Position numbers and translations under genes: made by a program. The notes under the pieces were generated by a model that saw nothing but the letters and a program-made list of their open reading frames with translations, did no database searches and had not been told where the DNA came from. From positions 423,501 through 487,500 of the forward strand of contig BROG01000047.1 in assembly GCA_030159075.1 (NCBI GenBank): DNA of 64,000 bases, read 5' to 3'. Below, piece after piece: positions 11,510-58,397 of the stretch. Source of the DNA: Atrina japonica (Eukaryota > Mollusca > Bivalvia > Pterioida > Pinnidae). Positions within the stretch are counted from its first letter, which is position 1; each line of letters opens with the position of its first letter.

Positions 11510-13396
11510 AGATGATTAGCTATATACAGTTTATCTTGGAATAAGGTTTCCTGATACTGATGAATTATTAGCTGTAACAGTGGTATGGTCAGAGGACCGA
11601 ATTGAATTCCTTCATATCTAAACGTATAAAAAGTATAAGGTGCAATTCACTAGAGTACCGTTCATGGTCCGCTGCTGTTGTATATAGCCTACTCGTTCTT
11701 GTAACTTTTACCTCTCGTTGTATTCTTTGTATTCGATGAAACATTTTAATATTTTAACTATATAACATACTTTAAGATCCATAAATCATATCTTTTTATT
11801 ATTGTGCAATCCTAAAAATAAATTCATCTTTTGTAGATATTTGAAATTAAATTCAAGGGAGGGAACCAAGAGAAAATTTATTGATTGTGGCATTCAAGTT
11901 TAATCGAAAATAGAACATTTTTTTTTGTCTAACCTCTGACAAGTTTGTAAATGATACTCAAACTATGATTGGCTAATAAAGTTTTGTTATTGACCTGGTA
12001 TGACCTTTTACCATAAATAATGTAATTGCCTAAATTATCAGCGACACTAAATGAAGAACTATGAAGAACTCTACCTTTATTTTAACTATTCGTAATTTTG
12101 TCAATGCGAAAATAGCAGAATCGTAATTTTTAGATCACAGACAATCCAAATATTATAAGTTTTACAAGAATAGCGTGTATAACAATCGAATTATAGAGGT
12201 TTTTTCATATTTACGATCTACTAGAATCACAGTAGCAGGCGCCATCTTGGAACGACGACTCGGCCGTATATATAGTAAACAACAGGTATAAAAAAGGCCG
12301 ATATAAAATGAACAATGAAAAAGAATCAATTCAACAAAATTCAACGATTAGATGAAAGTTTAAAAATAATTCGGAACAAGAGTTTGATCAAAACAATGAA
12401 AACGCAAAAGGAGTGTATCTATAAATAGCGTAATTCATGTTATATTATTTCTTCATAAATCTATAAAATTTAAGTTTTTTTGTCAATAAAGGTGCATATA
12501 ATTAAGTTGTTTGTATTAAATTAATTGATTTTAAGTAAATAAAACTTAATAACACCCAGTAATCCTCCCAAAAAATCTCGAGTTCTTCATTTAGGATCAC
12601 CCGCTAATTATACATCTTACACAAATGTAGTTTTATCTTGTTTTCAATTAAAATTATCTTTCATATCGTGCTATTGGCCAAGTTGCAAGTTAAATATATC
12701 ACATGGTTAATAAGGACCAATAAAATCTTTCAATGGATTGTTGCATAGATTAATCAGTTATTAGATTTGTTGCAGACTGTCCACGGAAATATGTCCGGAT
12801 GATCAAGTCCACGGAAGGCTCAGCTTCACTAATTAATGTAATAACTTTTTTTTCCCCATTGCCGTCCAGTTTTTTTTTGCTACTGACTATCCATAGAACC
12901 ATGGACGGCAATCACGTGACATTTACATCCAATGAAATGGCGACATTGCAGTCCGAGGCAAAACAAAAGGAAATCTCCATAATCTGGTTGTCCAATCCAA
13001 CCGTTTCAGATTCTTGCGAGGGTTGAAATTTCTTTTTCCACTCAACTCATCCATGTTTGGTTATTTTTTCCCAAGCTACAAATATCAACTTAAGTGTTGA
13101 CAGAGAAATTCTAGCTCAGCAGTTGGCTAGATAAGCAAGGCCTCAGAACAAGATGGCAAATTTAAATCGATAACAATGTCACCTTTGTTCTGATGTACAT
13201 GTATCTTTACATTATTTTTTATTAAAAATTTGGCAAATTTACAATTATATGTGATGTGGTAATTATTTCACAAAACACTATTGGCTTTGTCTGAAGGCAA
13301 AGAAAAAGTTATTTTTTGGGGTCACCTGCCAGTCAACCTCAATGTACAGACATACCTCCTCTGGAACTTGTATTCTACAGATGGTGACATATTCAT
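11510..13396. other. Intergenic; no gene seen
   Basis: A/T-rich. A weak, partial inverted match (ctaaatgaagaac near 12048 and its complement near 12585) is too short to call an element. No exon with recognisable product. Confidence 0.5.
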
Positions 13397-13545
13397 GTAA
13401 GTCACCAAATTAACTCAGTACTCATGCTCAACTAACTTTTCATGATTTTAAGTTAAAGACATACAAAATTTATTCTGTAACTGGACATGTTTGTATATTG
13501 ATGGTATACAATTCTAGATAATGATAAAAATTATTGATTCTTTGA
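13397..13545 (-). mobile_element. Half copy of the GGGCCC-ended MITE
   Basis: aagtcaccaaattaactcag, the run through tcatgattttaagtt and the following block match, in inverse orientation, the right half of the complete element at 16863-17266. The GGGCCC terminus itself is missing. Confidence 0.6.
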
Positions 13546-13583
13546 AGAAAACATCAGATATATTAAAATTTGTTTGGGTACAT

Positions 13584-14113
13584 GCAGTGGAACCTTGCCT
13601 AAAGAACACAACGCTTCGGAGACCACTTCGCATTTCAGACCACAAGTTTTCAGTCTCTAGATAAATATTTATTAAGTACAGAACCTTACTCAAGAGACCA
13701 CCTCACTAATCCGACCACTTTGAGTCGGTCAGTTAGGTGGTCTTAATTGCAAGGTTCCACTTTACCACCTCACTAATCAGAACACTGAGTCAGTCAGTTA
13801 GGTGGTCTTGATAGCGAGGTTCTACTGTAACACCTACTAACAGAACAATTTGAGTCAGTCAGTTAGGTGGTCTTGATAGCGAGGTTCTACTGTAACACCT
13901 ACTAACAGAACAATTTGAGTCAGTCAGTTAGGTGGTCTTGATAGCGAGGTTCTACTGTAACACCTACTAACAGAACAATTTGAGTCTGTCAGTTAGGTGG
14001 TCTTAATAGCGAGGTTCTACTGTAACACCTACTAACAGAACAATTTGAGTCAGTCAGTAAGGTGGTCTTAATAGCGAGGTTCTACAGTAACACCTCACTA
14101 ATCAGACCACTTT
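13584..14113 (+). mobile_element. Small DNA element with internal 65-bp tandem repeats
   Basis: Begins cagtggaaccttgcctaaag and carries blocks agaccacttcgcatttcag and ccacctcactaatc. The same blocks occur in inverse orientation at 31292-31762 (tacagtggaacc ... gaggttctactgta) and, split, at 37202-39374. The ends suggest a TA-flanked element with ACAGTGGAACC termini. Confidence 0.6.
13736..14100 (+). repeat. 65-bp tandem repeats, about five units
   Basis: ggtggtctt recurs at 13801, 13866, 13931, 13996 and 14061, an exact 65-bp period. Units contain gcgaggttctactgtaacac. The array sits inside the small DNA element just downstream of the helicase gene's 3' end. Confidence 0.93.
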
Positions 14114-14242
14114 TCAACTTGTAAAATTTGCTTTCATTTTAAATTCTTTTCTAAGGGTGGAAATGACAAAAAACTAAACAGGAGCAAAAATTTCTACGTA
14201 AACATTAATTCTATGGATTTCATTCTTAAACAAGTTTTTTTT

Positions 14243-14248
14243 TTTATT
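14243..14248 (-). terminator. IGHMBP2: Poly(A) signal AATAAA of IGHMBP2
   Basis: tttatt on the + strand is AATAAA on the - strand, about 127 bases after the helicase stop codon. It is followed by a genomic A run. It is the first such signal downstream of the stop. Confidence 0.55.
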
Positions 14249-14374
14249 ACACACCAAATTTCACACATAAATAAAAATGTATTCAAATACAGAAATACAG
14301 AAGATGCATACCATGTCTCTCAATCGTAATTACTTATATATGTAATTTATATCATGATGAACTAGTTATTTTTA

Positions 14375-47601
<33,227 letters not shown>

Positions 47602-48221
47602 TCCTGTGTCGACAGGTGTATTTTTAGAACTAACGTGTTACACAATTTTACGGGTTTTCTTGGTATGTTGGCCCGTTCTTTCTTGGTATGAAGATATTTA
47701 TTGTTCTGGGTATCTTGATCCCGATCATCATTTCTCAAATATTAAAAGTTGTTTAGGCCTAAATGCAATAGATATTAACAGCTGATCGCTGATAATAACT
47801 TCCAACAATTCCAACAATCCTTGAGTAGCATTTCCTTAGTTTTTACAATGAAAGTAGTTTTGTATCAGTTTGAAATAGTATCTAGGCCTACATTGGGATC
47901 GGAATTCATCTTGAATCAAGTACCATGGGAAGGCTTGCAAGGGGATTTCCAAATTTCCTTGAATTTCAAGGCTTCTAAACACACGGCAGACATTCTCCCT
48001 GCTTAGATGTCCTAGGTTTGTATGTTTATTTCTACAAACAAAACAATTTCTGTAAGAAAACTTTTTATTGTTCTTACTTCTCAAACAATCCGGGACTTGA
48101 AAATGCAGGGATAACATGACATTCTGTTTGCATAGTAACAAATTGAAAATACAATACTATTTTTTTTCTAATCATTAGTATTGTCATATTTTAGGACATA
48201 GGTTGATTTTTATTCCATCCA

Positions 48222-48225
<4 letters not shown>
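47602..48225. other. Region upstream of IGHMBP2
   Basis: 5' side of the helicase gene. In-frame TAA lies before the ATG. No TATA box or CpG-rich block was recognised, and no exon is supported. Confidence 0.4.
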
Positions 48226-48297
<72 letters not shown>

Positions 48298-48375
48298 ACA
48301 CTGTCGGAAGCAAATTGAAAGTGGGGGGGGGGGTATCAACACTGTCGGAAGCAAATTGAAAGTGGGGGGGGGGGG
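48226..48375. repeat. (TA)n tract then two copies of a 36-bp unit
   Basis: TA run to about 48296. Then tatcaacactgtcggaagca plus aattgaaagtggggggg occurs twice, each ending in a G run. Confidence 0.88.
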
Positions 48376-48492
48376 GGCTAAACCAACTTAAAACACACAC
48401 ACACGCCAGAAACATCTAGGCGGTATGCCTTAATTTTCAACACCCATTTCTATCTTTGCCAAAAAAGTAGGGGGGGTATATATATATATATA

Positions 48493-51260
<2,768 letters not shown>

Positions 51261-51298
51261 ACACTGGTATTGTATTGTTAAAAATGTACATTGTTACA

Positions 51299-51585
51299 TA
51301 GTAATTTCGGCATCAACTGATCAGGTATTTTCGGCACAGAGTAATTTCGGCACTTGTATAAGTAACTTCGGCACTTAACTTTTTGGCATCAGGTATTTTC
51401 CGGTATATGAACAAATAATATCAGCAGCTAATATTGATTAGAATAAATGAATAATATCTAATGATGAATTTTAATTCCTAAAAATAAAGTTTTAATGCAT
51501 GTTTTTGGAAGTGCCGAAAATACATGTACTTGCTTACAAGTGCTGAAGTTACTCGATGCCAAAATTACCTGATACCTGATGTTTC
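51299..51585. repeat. Foldback of 'ttcggcac' motifs, about 285 bp
   Basis: Left arm gtaatttcggcatcaactga, attttcggcacagag, acttgtataagtaacttcgg; right arm has inverse counterparts (gtgccgaaaatacatg, tgctgaagttactcgatgcc, ttacctgatacctgatg). Likely a small foldback element. Confidence 0.6.
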
Positions 51586-51964
51586 GTCCATACTACTACT
51601 TTGTCCATACTGACCATAGGATGTTTCGGCCATATCTTATAAAGACGTTTTGGCCATAGGGACATGCGGCGTGACGTCACAGATTACTACTGGGATGAAT
51701 CAGGGATCTCCATGACCTGTTTAATGATGGCGCTGCGTCATCGTTAAATTTTCTTGCACCGTTGTAAAATTGTCTGCGACATTGTTATATTTCCAAGTGC
51801 CATCATTAAATCAACAACCACCGTCCTAATATACAATGTATTGTAGTGTAGCCTAAACAAATTTGTTATGGTTTTCGGTGTTTTTCACTTTCATACAAGC
51901 TTATTTATCAGTAATTTTGGAGAAATAATATACAGATGAATTAACTGTTTAACATCATGTCATA

Positions 51965-52060
51965 TACAGGTGACTCTCGATACCTCGAAGTCCACGGGAC
52001 CACCGAAAAACTTTGAGGTTCACAGTGCAGAAGCCTCGGTTTGCCATAGAAACTTTTATC
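51965..52060 (+). mobile_element. Solo end of a 'tacctcgaag' DNA element
   Basis: acaggtgactctcgatacct, cgaagtccacgggaccacc and tttgaggttc have the layout of the TA-flanked element ends seen at 21117. No partner end was found nearby. Confidence 0.4.
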
Positions 52061-52789
52061 CATGGGCATTTTGTATATTCCTTATTGATGTTGAAACATT
52101 TTCGGGATCCTCTTTGCTTCCTGTCTGAAATCTAATGTTATACTTATTGATCAAATTTCTTTTGTTTTTCTTTTCAAATTTAACCATTTCAACCCAACAG
52201 ACCATAATAGACTGATCTTAAACAATAGAAAAGAGCATACCACTTAGATTTCCAGGGATGAAATTGTCAGGTTGTTGCTCATGGGAATTATTTCTTCTAA
52301 AGCTTGTACATATACATGTAAATGCCTTTTTCATGTTATTTTTTGTTTTATTGTTTTTGGTCAATATCACAAAGTGTAAAATATAAAGAGAAAATGATAA
52401 TAAAAATGTTTGGCATGCAGTAGATTTTTCATGTTTTTTTTTTTCTTTTTTTTTTTTGTGTGTGTTTTTGTCATTTTTTTGAAGAGTAAAAAAGATAGAG
52501 AGAAAATGAAAGAAGTTAAATGATCAACAGTGCAAAAACTGTCAGGTTGTTGCTTATAGGAGTAATTACCCATTTAAATGAATTTTTCATGTTTTTGTGG
52601 TCATTTTATAAAAAAGTATCATAGATAGAGAGAATGTGAAAAAGGAAAAAATATGGCATGCAAAGAGGAACTTAAAAGTAAAAAGGGCCAAAATTGTACA
52701 TGTAAACTGGTAAAAACTGCAAAATGAATTGACAACTAAGAAAATTTGGTAAAAATGTTTACCGGTATGTGAGTTACAACTGCATAGAT

Positions 52790-54560
52790 TCTTGTCTGGA
52801 AGCCCTTAATGAGGAACAAATAAAACAATATTTTTTATATATATTATTTATAGATATTTTGGACTTGGAAATATTTTGGTCCGGATACACTTGGACACTA
52901 TGGATGAGCCAAATTTGTAAAATAGTAATATGTATATATATATATAACAAGTACATGTACATTTGTATATTGAAGATATGTCTATTTCTTAAAAAAAAAA
53001 ACCTTTAAGATTTTGTATAGATATACATGTATGTATTTGAAAATTGTAGGGACTTAATCAGAAACCAAAGATTAATTTATGGACTTGGAAAATTGTTGAT
53101 CCCACCCCAGGGGTACTATGGGCAGGGCCAAAAACCATAGAAAAGCAATATGATTTGTGCATTTGAAAGTTGTAGGGACTGAACCAGAGATTATTTTGGA
53201 CTTGGAAATTTTTTGGTCCTCATACCCTGGGGCACTATGGGTAGGAACAAACCATAGAAACAACAATATAATCCCCATTTCCTCAGAAACCATTGAAAAG
53301 CAATATAATGTCTATTTCTTCAAAAAAAAACATCAAGTATTTGTATACATATATACATGTATGCATTTGAAAATTGTAGGGACTGAATCAGAAATTATTT
53401 TGGACTTAATGAGGAATAAATTAAATAAAATAATATTTTTTATTACTTTAATTTTTAAATGTGTACATGTAAGCATACAATTTTGTTTTTTTAACTTGTC
53501 ATTCAATGATATTTTATAACAATTACATGTATCTAGACTTATGTGTATTTCAGTTTGATGTTGCTGGTTTCCTTCCTTGATTATTACCGGTAGATTAGAG
53601 TTTTGTGCAGTTTATCTGTAATCTATTTCATTTTTTGTTGATGTTGATGTTGATATTTATATTGTAAGTGATAACTTGTAATTTTAATTTTTTTCTGCTT
53701 CAAGTTAGTCTGACATGTATATGTAAATTGGACAGGTCACGTAGTATGACCTCAGGTAACCTGTTCATGTCATAAATATATATGGCACTACATATTTTTG
53801 TTACTTTCAAGGTTTTGAACATTTATCATACTCCCCCCACCCCTTCCTCACAAACAAAGTTTGGGAGGTATACTGGAATCAAGTTGTCTGTCTGTCTGTT
53901 TGTTGACACAAAATTTGTACCTCCTACTCCTATCAGGTTTATGTATGGATTTTGATGAAATTTTGTACTCGTGTCACATATTGATATGATATTGTCTTGT
54001 GTCTCTATGAACACCATCTTATTTTGTTAATTTTTACTTGCCCACTCGGGATCTTACATTATGATAAGGCATGGCCAAAACCATAGAAAAGCAATATAAT
54101 GCTTATTTTCTCAAAACCATCAACTTTTTTTATAGGCATATGCATTTAAAAGTTTTACAACCTAAACCAAAGATTAATTTTTGGACTTCAGAATTTATTG
54201 GTCCCCAACCAATGGGTGGGGCCAAAACCATTGAAAAGCAATATACAGTGTAATGTCTAATTCTTAAAAAAATCATCAACTTATTATATTGACATATATG
54301 CATTTGAAAGTTGTAGGGACTGAACCAGAGATTATTTTGGACTTGGAAATTATTTGGTCCCCATACCCAGGGGTACTATGGGCAGGAACAAACCATAGAA
54401 AAACAATATAATCCCCATTTCCTCAGAAACCATTGACTTTTTATATGTATGCATATATATCCAAAAGTTTTAGAGACTGAAGCAAAGATTGTTTTGGACT
54501 TTGTAATTAGTTGGCTTAGCTTGGTTCCCATATACATGTAGTACCCTGTGGCACTTTACA
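52790..54560 (+). repeat. Diverged tandem repeats of about 190 bp
   Basis: Blocks tgaaagttgtagggactga, ttttggacttggaaat, ggtcc and ggcactatgggtagg recur near 52860, 53080, 53170, 53390, 54180 and 54320, with tgcatttgaaa between. A 'cctcacaaacaaagtttggg' fragment at about 53840-54010 interrupts them. No gene. Confidence 0.7.
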
Positions 54561-54616
54561 ATGTAGGTGGGAGAAAAGCAACATGAAACTAAAACTTGTA
54601 TGGACCAAAGCAAAGA

Positions 54617-54730
<114 letters not shown>

Positions 54731-54925
54731 CTCTCTGCCTCTCTTTCTTTGTCTCTTTCTCTCACACATGGGAGATTTTTAATTCTTCTAATTACTTATT
54801 GCTTACCATTCATATGATAATGTTTTAAATGCTACATACATACATTGTACAAATGTACATGTATATGAGATTTAGCTCATGTACTGGATATTATCATATT
54901 TGTTATTTTTACTTTTATTTTGCAG

Positions 54926-56056
54926 AATTTGCATGTTGGAAATTAATGGAAAATGGGACAAACTCAGGGAACTTCTAGCTCAGATGTAAGTTATTTACTG
55001 GTAGATATGCATAACATTTTTTTATCCCCTCGCAAATGAAGTTTGGAGGGGATATACCTGTACATGTAGGATTCAACTCGTACATACATGTACATATGTT
55101 ATGTTACACTTTCCTTGTCAGCACTCTAACAATTTTATTTCTCAATGGAATTAAAAATCACTTTACTTGATACAAGAGTTAACTATGGTAATGTCTTGGA
55201 GGAGTTTTTGTTTTTAACCCACACTCACAGAGTTATTTTCCCTTTGTTTGTTTCATTGAAATATTTCTGTTGGCGCTCTTACAAGTTTATTTCTCAACAG
55301 AATTTCACGAAACTTCATGCAAGGGTTTACTATGGTAATATCTCAGAGGGGTTCGCATTTCGTAACCCATGCTCCCTTATTTACAGAGTTATTGCCCTTT
55401 GTTTATTTCATTGAAATATTTCTGTCAGCGCTCCAACAGGTTTTTTCTCAAAGGAATCTCTCTAGACCCAATGCCAGCAACAAGCCTAATATGTTGTTAG
55501 AGTTTACCATTTATTTTGTGTTAATTGACATATAGCATATACTTGTATTATTATTTATTCTTTTCAAATTTGGCTCAGGTGAGTGGTATAGGCCCACTTG
55601 TCTTGGATTATAATGTAATCATATTCTCATAAATGTGTGTACACAAAAATTACCCTAGAACGTGAAAAACAAATGGGACATAACTCCGTAGTTATGATTT
55701 GGCAACATACACGTAATAAAGAAAAATGGAAGATCCATGCAAAATTCATTTCAGAGCTACATGTAACATAGTCAGCACATGTACAGCCCTTTGAGTTTCT
55801 TGGGTTACGAGTAAATCTTGGTTCTAGTAGTCAGCTAAATTTGATTATACTTGGACTACATATATATATGAGGCTAGCTATTTTTTCTAGCCACAGCTAG
55901 TGATCACTTTATTCACTGATAATATTTTTTACATAGGCTAGTGAAAACAAAGGCAAAAAACGGGCCACAGCAAAAAAGCCAGTCACTGAAACCAAAAGTA
56001 CCACTGTTCAAAGGCGTGAAGAAGCCACATCAAATATTGCTACTACCACAAGAAAG
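54926..56056 (+). CDS. Unidentified gene, first two coding exons (partial)
   Basis: Exon 54926-54985 follows a good acceptor (acttttattttgcag), so a 5'UTR exon lies upstream. The ATG at 54953 begins MGQTQGTSSSD, which fits the N-myristoylation pattern (Gly2, small residue at 6), then donor GTAAGT. Exon 55937-56056 (acceptor tttttacatag, donor GTATGA) adds 40 codons, phase 0: ASENKGKKRATAKKPVTETK, then a Thr-rich stretch to ATTTRK. It looks like a disordered basic N-terminus of a membrane-tethered protein. In-frame TAA at 54944 supports the start. A second frame is also open across both exons (from ATG 54933, MLEINGKWDKLRELLAQ), so the frame is not certain. Later exons are not visible, and I do not recognise the family. 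Confidence 0.5.
54953..54985 (+). CDS. Unidentified gene, coding exon 1 (myristoylation-type N-terminus)
   Basis: Eleven codons, MGQTQGTSSSD, ending exactly at a GTAAGT donor. An upstream out-of-frame ATG at 54946 runs to TAG at 54976-54978; another at 54933 stays open. Confidence 0.48.
55015..55600 (+). mobile_element. Dispersed repeat in intron 1 of the unidentified gene
   Basis: tttatcccctcgcaaatgaa and ttggaggggatata at the start, ggctcaggtgagtggtatag at the end. Inside, two copies of a block with tttcattgaaatatttctgt and ggcgctc, near 55250 and 55405. It resembles the 'cctcacaaacaaagtttggg' fragment at 53840. Confidence 0.5.
55937..56056 (+). CDS. Unidentified gene, coding exon 2
   Basis: Forty codons between consensus splice sites: ASENKGKKRATAKKPVTETK, then STTVQRREEATSNIATTTRK. 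Rich in Lys, Thr, Ala and Glu; predicted disordered. Continues beyond a GTATGA donor into a repeat-filled intron. Confidence 0.5.
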
Positions 56057-56082
56057 GTATGATTTGTAAATAGTGGAGTCTT

Positions 56083-56490
56083 GCTGTTTGAAAATTTGCA
56101 AGCTACAGTACACCCCTGTGTTTTCGTCATTTGCCACTATACAGTACATCCCTTGTGTTTTTGTCATTTGCCATTATACAGTACGCCCCTTGTTTTTTAT
56201 CATTTGCCATTATACAGTACGCCCCTTGTTTTTTCATCATTTGCCACTATACAGTACGCCCCTTGTTTTTTAGTCATTTGCCACTATACAGTACACCCAT
56301 TGTGTTTTCATCATTTGCCGCTATACAATACACCCCTTGTTTTTTCGTCATTTGCCACTATACCGTACGCCCATTGTTTTTTCATCTTTAGCCACTATTC
56401 AGTACTCCCATTGTTTTTTATCATTTGCCACTATACAGTATGCCCATTGTGTTTTTGTGATTTGCCACTATATAGTACACAACTTGTTTT
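56083..56490 (+). repeat. 37-bp minisatellite, left part (about 11 units)
   Basis: Unit tcatttgccactatacagta, cgccccttgttttt, with variable T runs. The array resumes at 57984 after an inserted element. Confidence 0.93.
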
Positions 56491-56491
56491 T

Positions 56492-57983
56492 TAGCTCACC
56501 TGACTATGTCAGGGTGAGCTTTTGCAATCACTTTGCGTCCTGCGTCCGTCCGTCGTCCGTCCGTCCGTCGTTAACTCACTTTCAAAAATCTTCTCCTCTG
56601 AAACCACTGGGCCAAATTGAACCAAACTTGAACTGAGTCGTCACTAGGGTATTTAGTTTCAAATTTTTTATTTTCTATGTCGCAGGTCAAACAACATGGC
56701 CGCTGTTGCTAAAAATAGAACATAGGGGGTAATTTGCAGTTTTTGGCCAATAACTCAAAAACCATTACAGATATCAAAAATCTGACATAGGGTAAAAGTG
56801 ATTAGCTTGATGAGGTCTACCTGCCATGCAATTTTGAAGAAAATCGGAAAACTCATCTCGGAGTTATAGCCCTTTTTTTGTAAAATTTTCAAAATTTTGG
56901 CATTTTTAATTTTTTATTTCAAAAAATGTAGCAGATAGAGGTCAAGTGTAAATTGCAAAAATGTTAAGCATATCAAGATCTACCCACCCTTAAAATTTGA
57001 AGACAATCCAAAAACCTGTGTAGGAGTTATTGCCCTTTTTTCACAGAATTTTTTCAAATTTTATGTTTTTCGTTTTCTAACTCCAAAACTATGAAAGATA
57101 GAGGTCGAATGTAAATTGATAAAATGTTTGCCATGATGTGGCGACTTCAAAACCGGTGTTGAAAATTGTTTGTTGACCGCCATTTTCAAAATGGCCGACA
57201 AAAAAGGCGGGAAAATTCAACATTGTTTGATTTCAATGAAATTTGGTTTCCAAATAGATATTGATGTTGCGACTTCAAAACCGTTGTTGAAAATTTGTTC
57301 CTTGACCGCCATTTTTAGCTCACCTGGCTTTTGGAATCACTTTGCGTCAACAAACATGGCCGCTATGGTGAGGCTTAGTTTAACATTGGATCCTATAGGA
57401 AAATCATCTTCTCCTCTGAAACCACTGACACAAATTTAACCAACTTTACAGGAATGATGTATGCAAGGTCCTTTACAAAGACTGCTCATTTTGTTCTGAT
57501 CCGTCAATAATGGCCACTAGAACGGGGCTTAGTTTAACATTATATAGCCAAAAGAAGACTGCTGTGCTGCACACACTGCAAAGTTTTCGCAGAACCTTAT
57601 TCATTCATTCATGAATCCGGTTCCTGACTTGGAAGAAGAACATTGGATCCTGTGGGAAAAATTACATTTTCATCTTCTCCTCTGAAAACGCTGAAGCAAA
57701 TATAACCAAACTTTAGAAGAATGATGTATTGAAGGTCCTTTACAAAGATTGCTCATTTCGTTCCGATCTGTCAAAACCATGGCCGCCAGGGCTGGGCTTA
57801 GTTTATCATTGGACCCTATGGGAAAAATCACATTTTCATTTTCTCCTCTGAAACCACTGAAGCAAATTCAATCAAACTTTACAGGATTTATGTATGGAAG
57901 GTCCTTTACAAAAATTGCTCGGTTCGTCTGATCTTCTCAAGCAAATAACCAGGTGAGCGATACAGGCTCTTGAGAGCCTCTTG
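56492..57983 (+). mobile_element. 1.49-kb element inserted in the 37-bp array
   Basis: Begins tagctcacctgactatgtca and ends ccaggtgagcgatacaggct cttgagagcctcttg. It has a tccgtccgtcgtccgtccg tract near the start and repeated 'ttctcctctgaaaccactga' blocks. Same family as 44170-44765. Confidence 0.75.
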
Positions 57984-58110
57984 TTTGTCATTTGCCACTA
58001 TACAGTACTCCCATTGTTTTTTTCGTCATTTGCCAGTATGCAGTACGCCCATTGTGTTTTCGTCATTTGCCACTATACAGTACGCCACTATACCATTGTT
58101 TTTTTCGTTT
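57984..58110 (+). repeat. 37-bp minisatellite, right part (about 3 units)
   Basis: tttgtcatttgccactatac, agtactcccattg and further units continue the array that stops at 56490; the last unit decays at about 58110. Confidence 0.88.
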
Positions 58111-58397
58111 TTCTTCAGTTGTTTTCCATTTGCTATATGGTGTTTTCGTGGCGTGGCAAGATTTACTTGTGTTGTGGCGTATCAAATTCTTGGGTTTCTG
58201 TTACTAGATGTATTGATTGCATAATATTATTCTGCCAAGACACAAGAGATTAGTGTGTCGTGGTGGTGTCATGGGGATTACAATAAACATCCATTGAACT
58301 TCTCAGCAAGGAGTCTACATGGCAGATGACATTTATTGCCTGAGGATGATGGAGTTTTATAGTATATTTGTTATAACCAAATTGAAAATTAAAATAA

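Noticed and set aside
12010..12650. Possible transposon with inverted ends (ctaaatgaagaac)
   Set aside because: Only about 13-30 imperfect bases match, no target duplication is seen and there is no second copy in the window.
12799..13026. 75-codon + strand frame
   Set aside because: No family resemblance and no consensus splice or poly(A) context; length is expected by chance.
56073..58253. Frames rich in His-Tyr-Thr-Val from the 37-bp array
   Set aside because: Simple tandem-array translation, interrupted by an inserted element.
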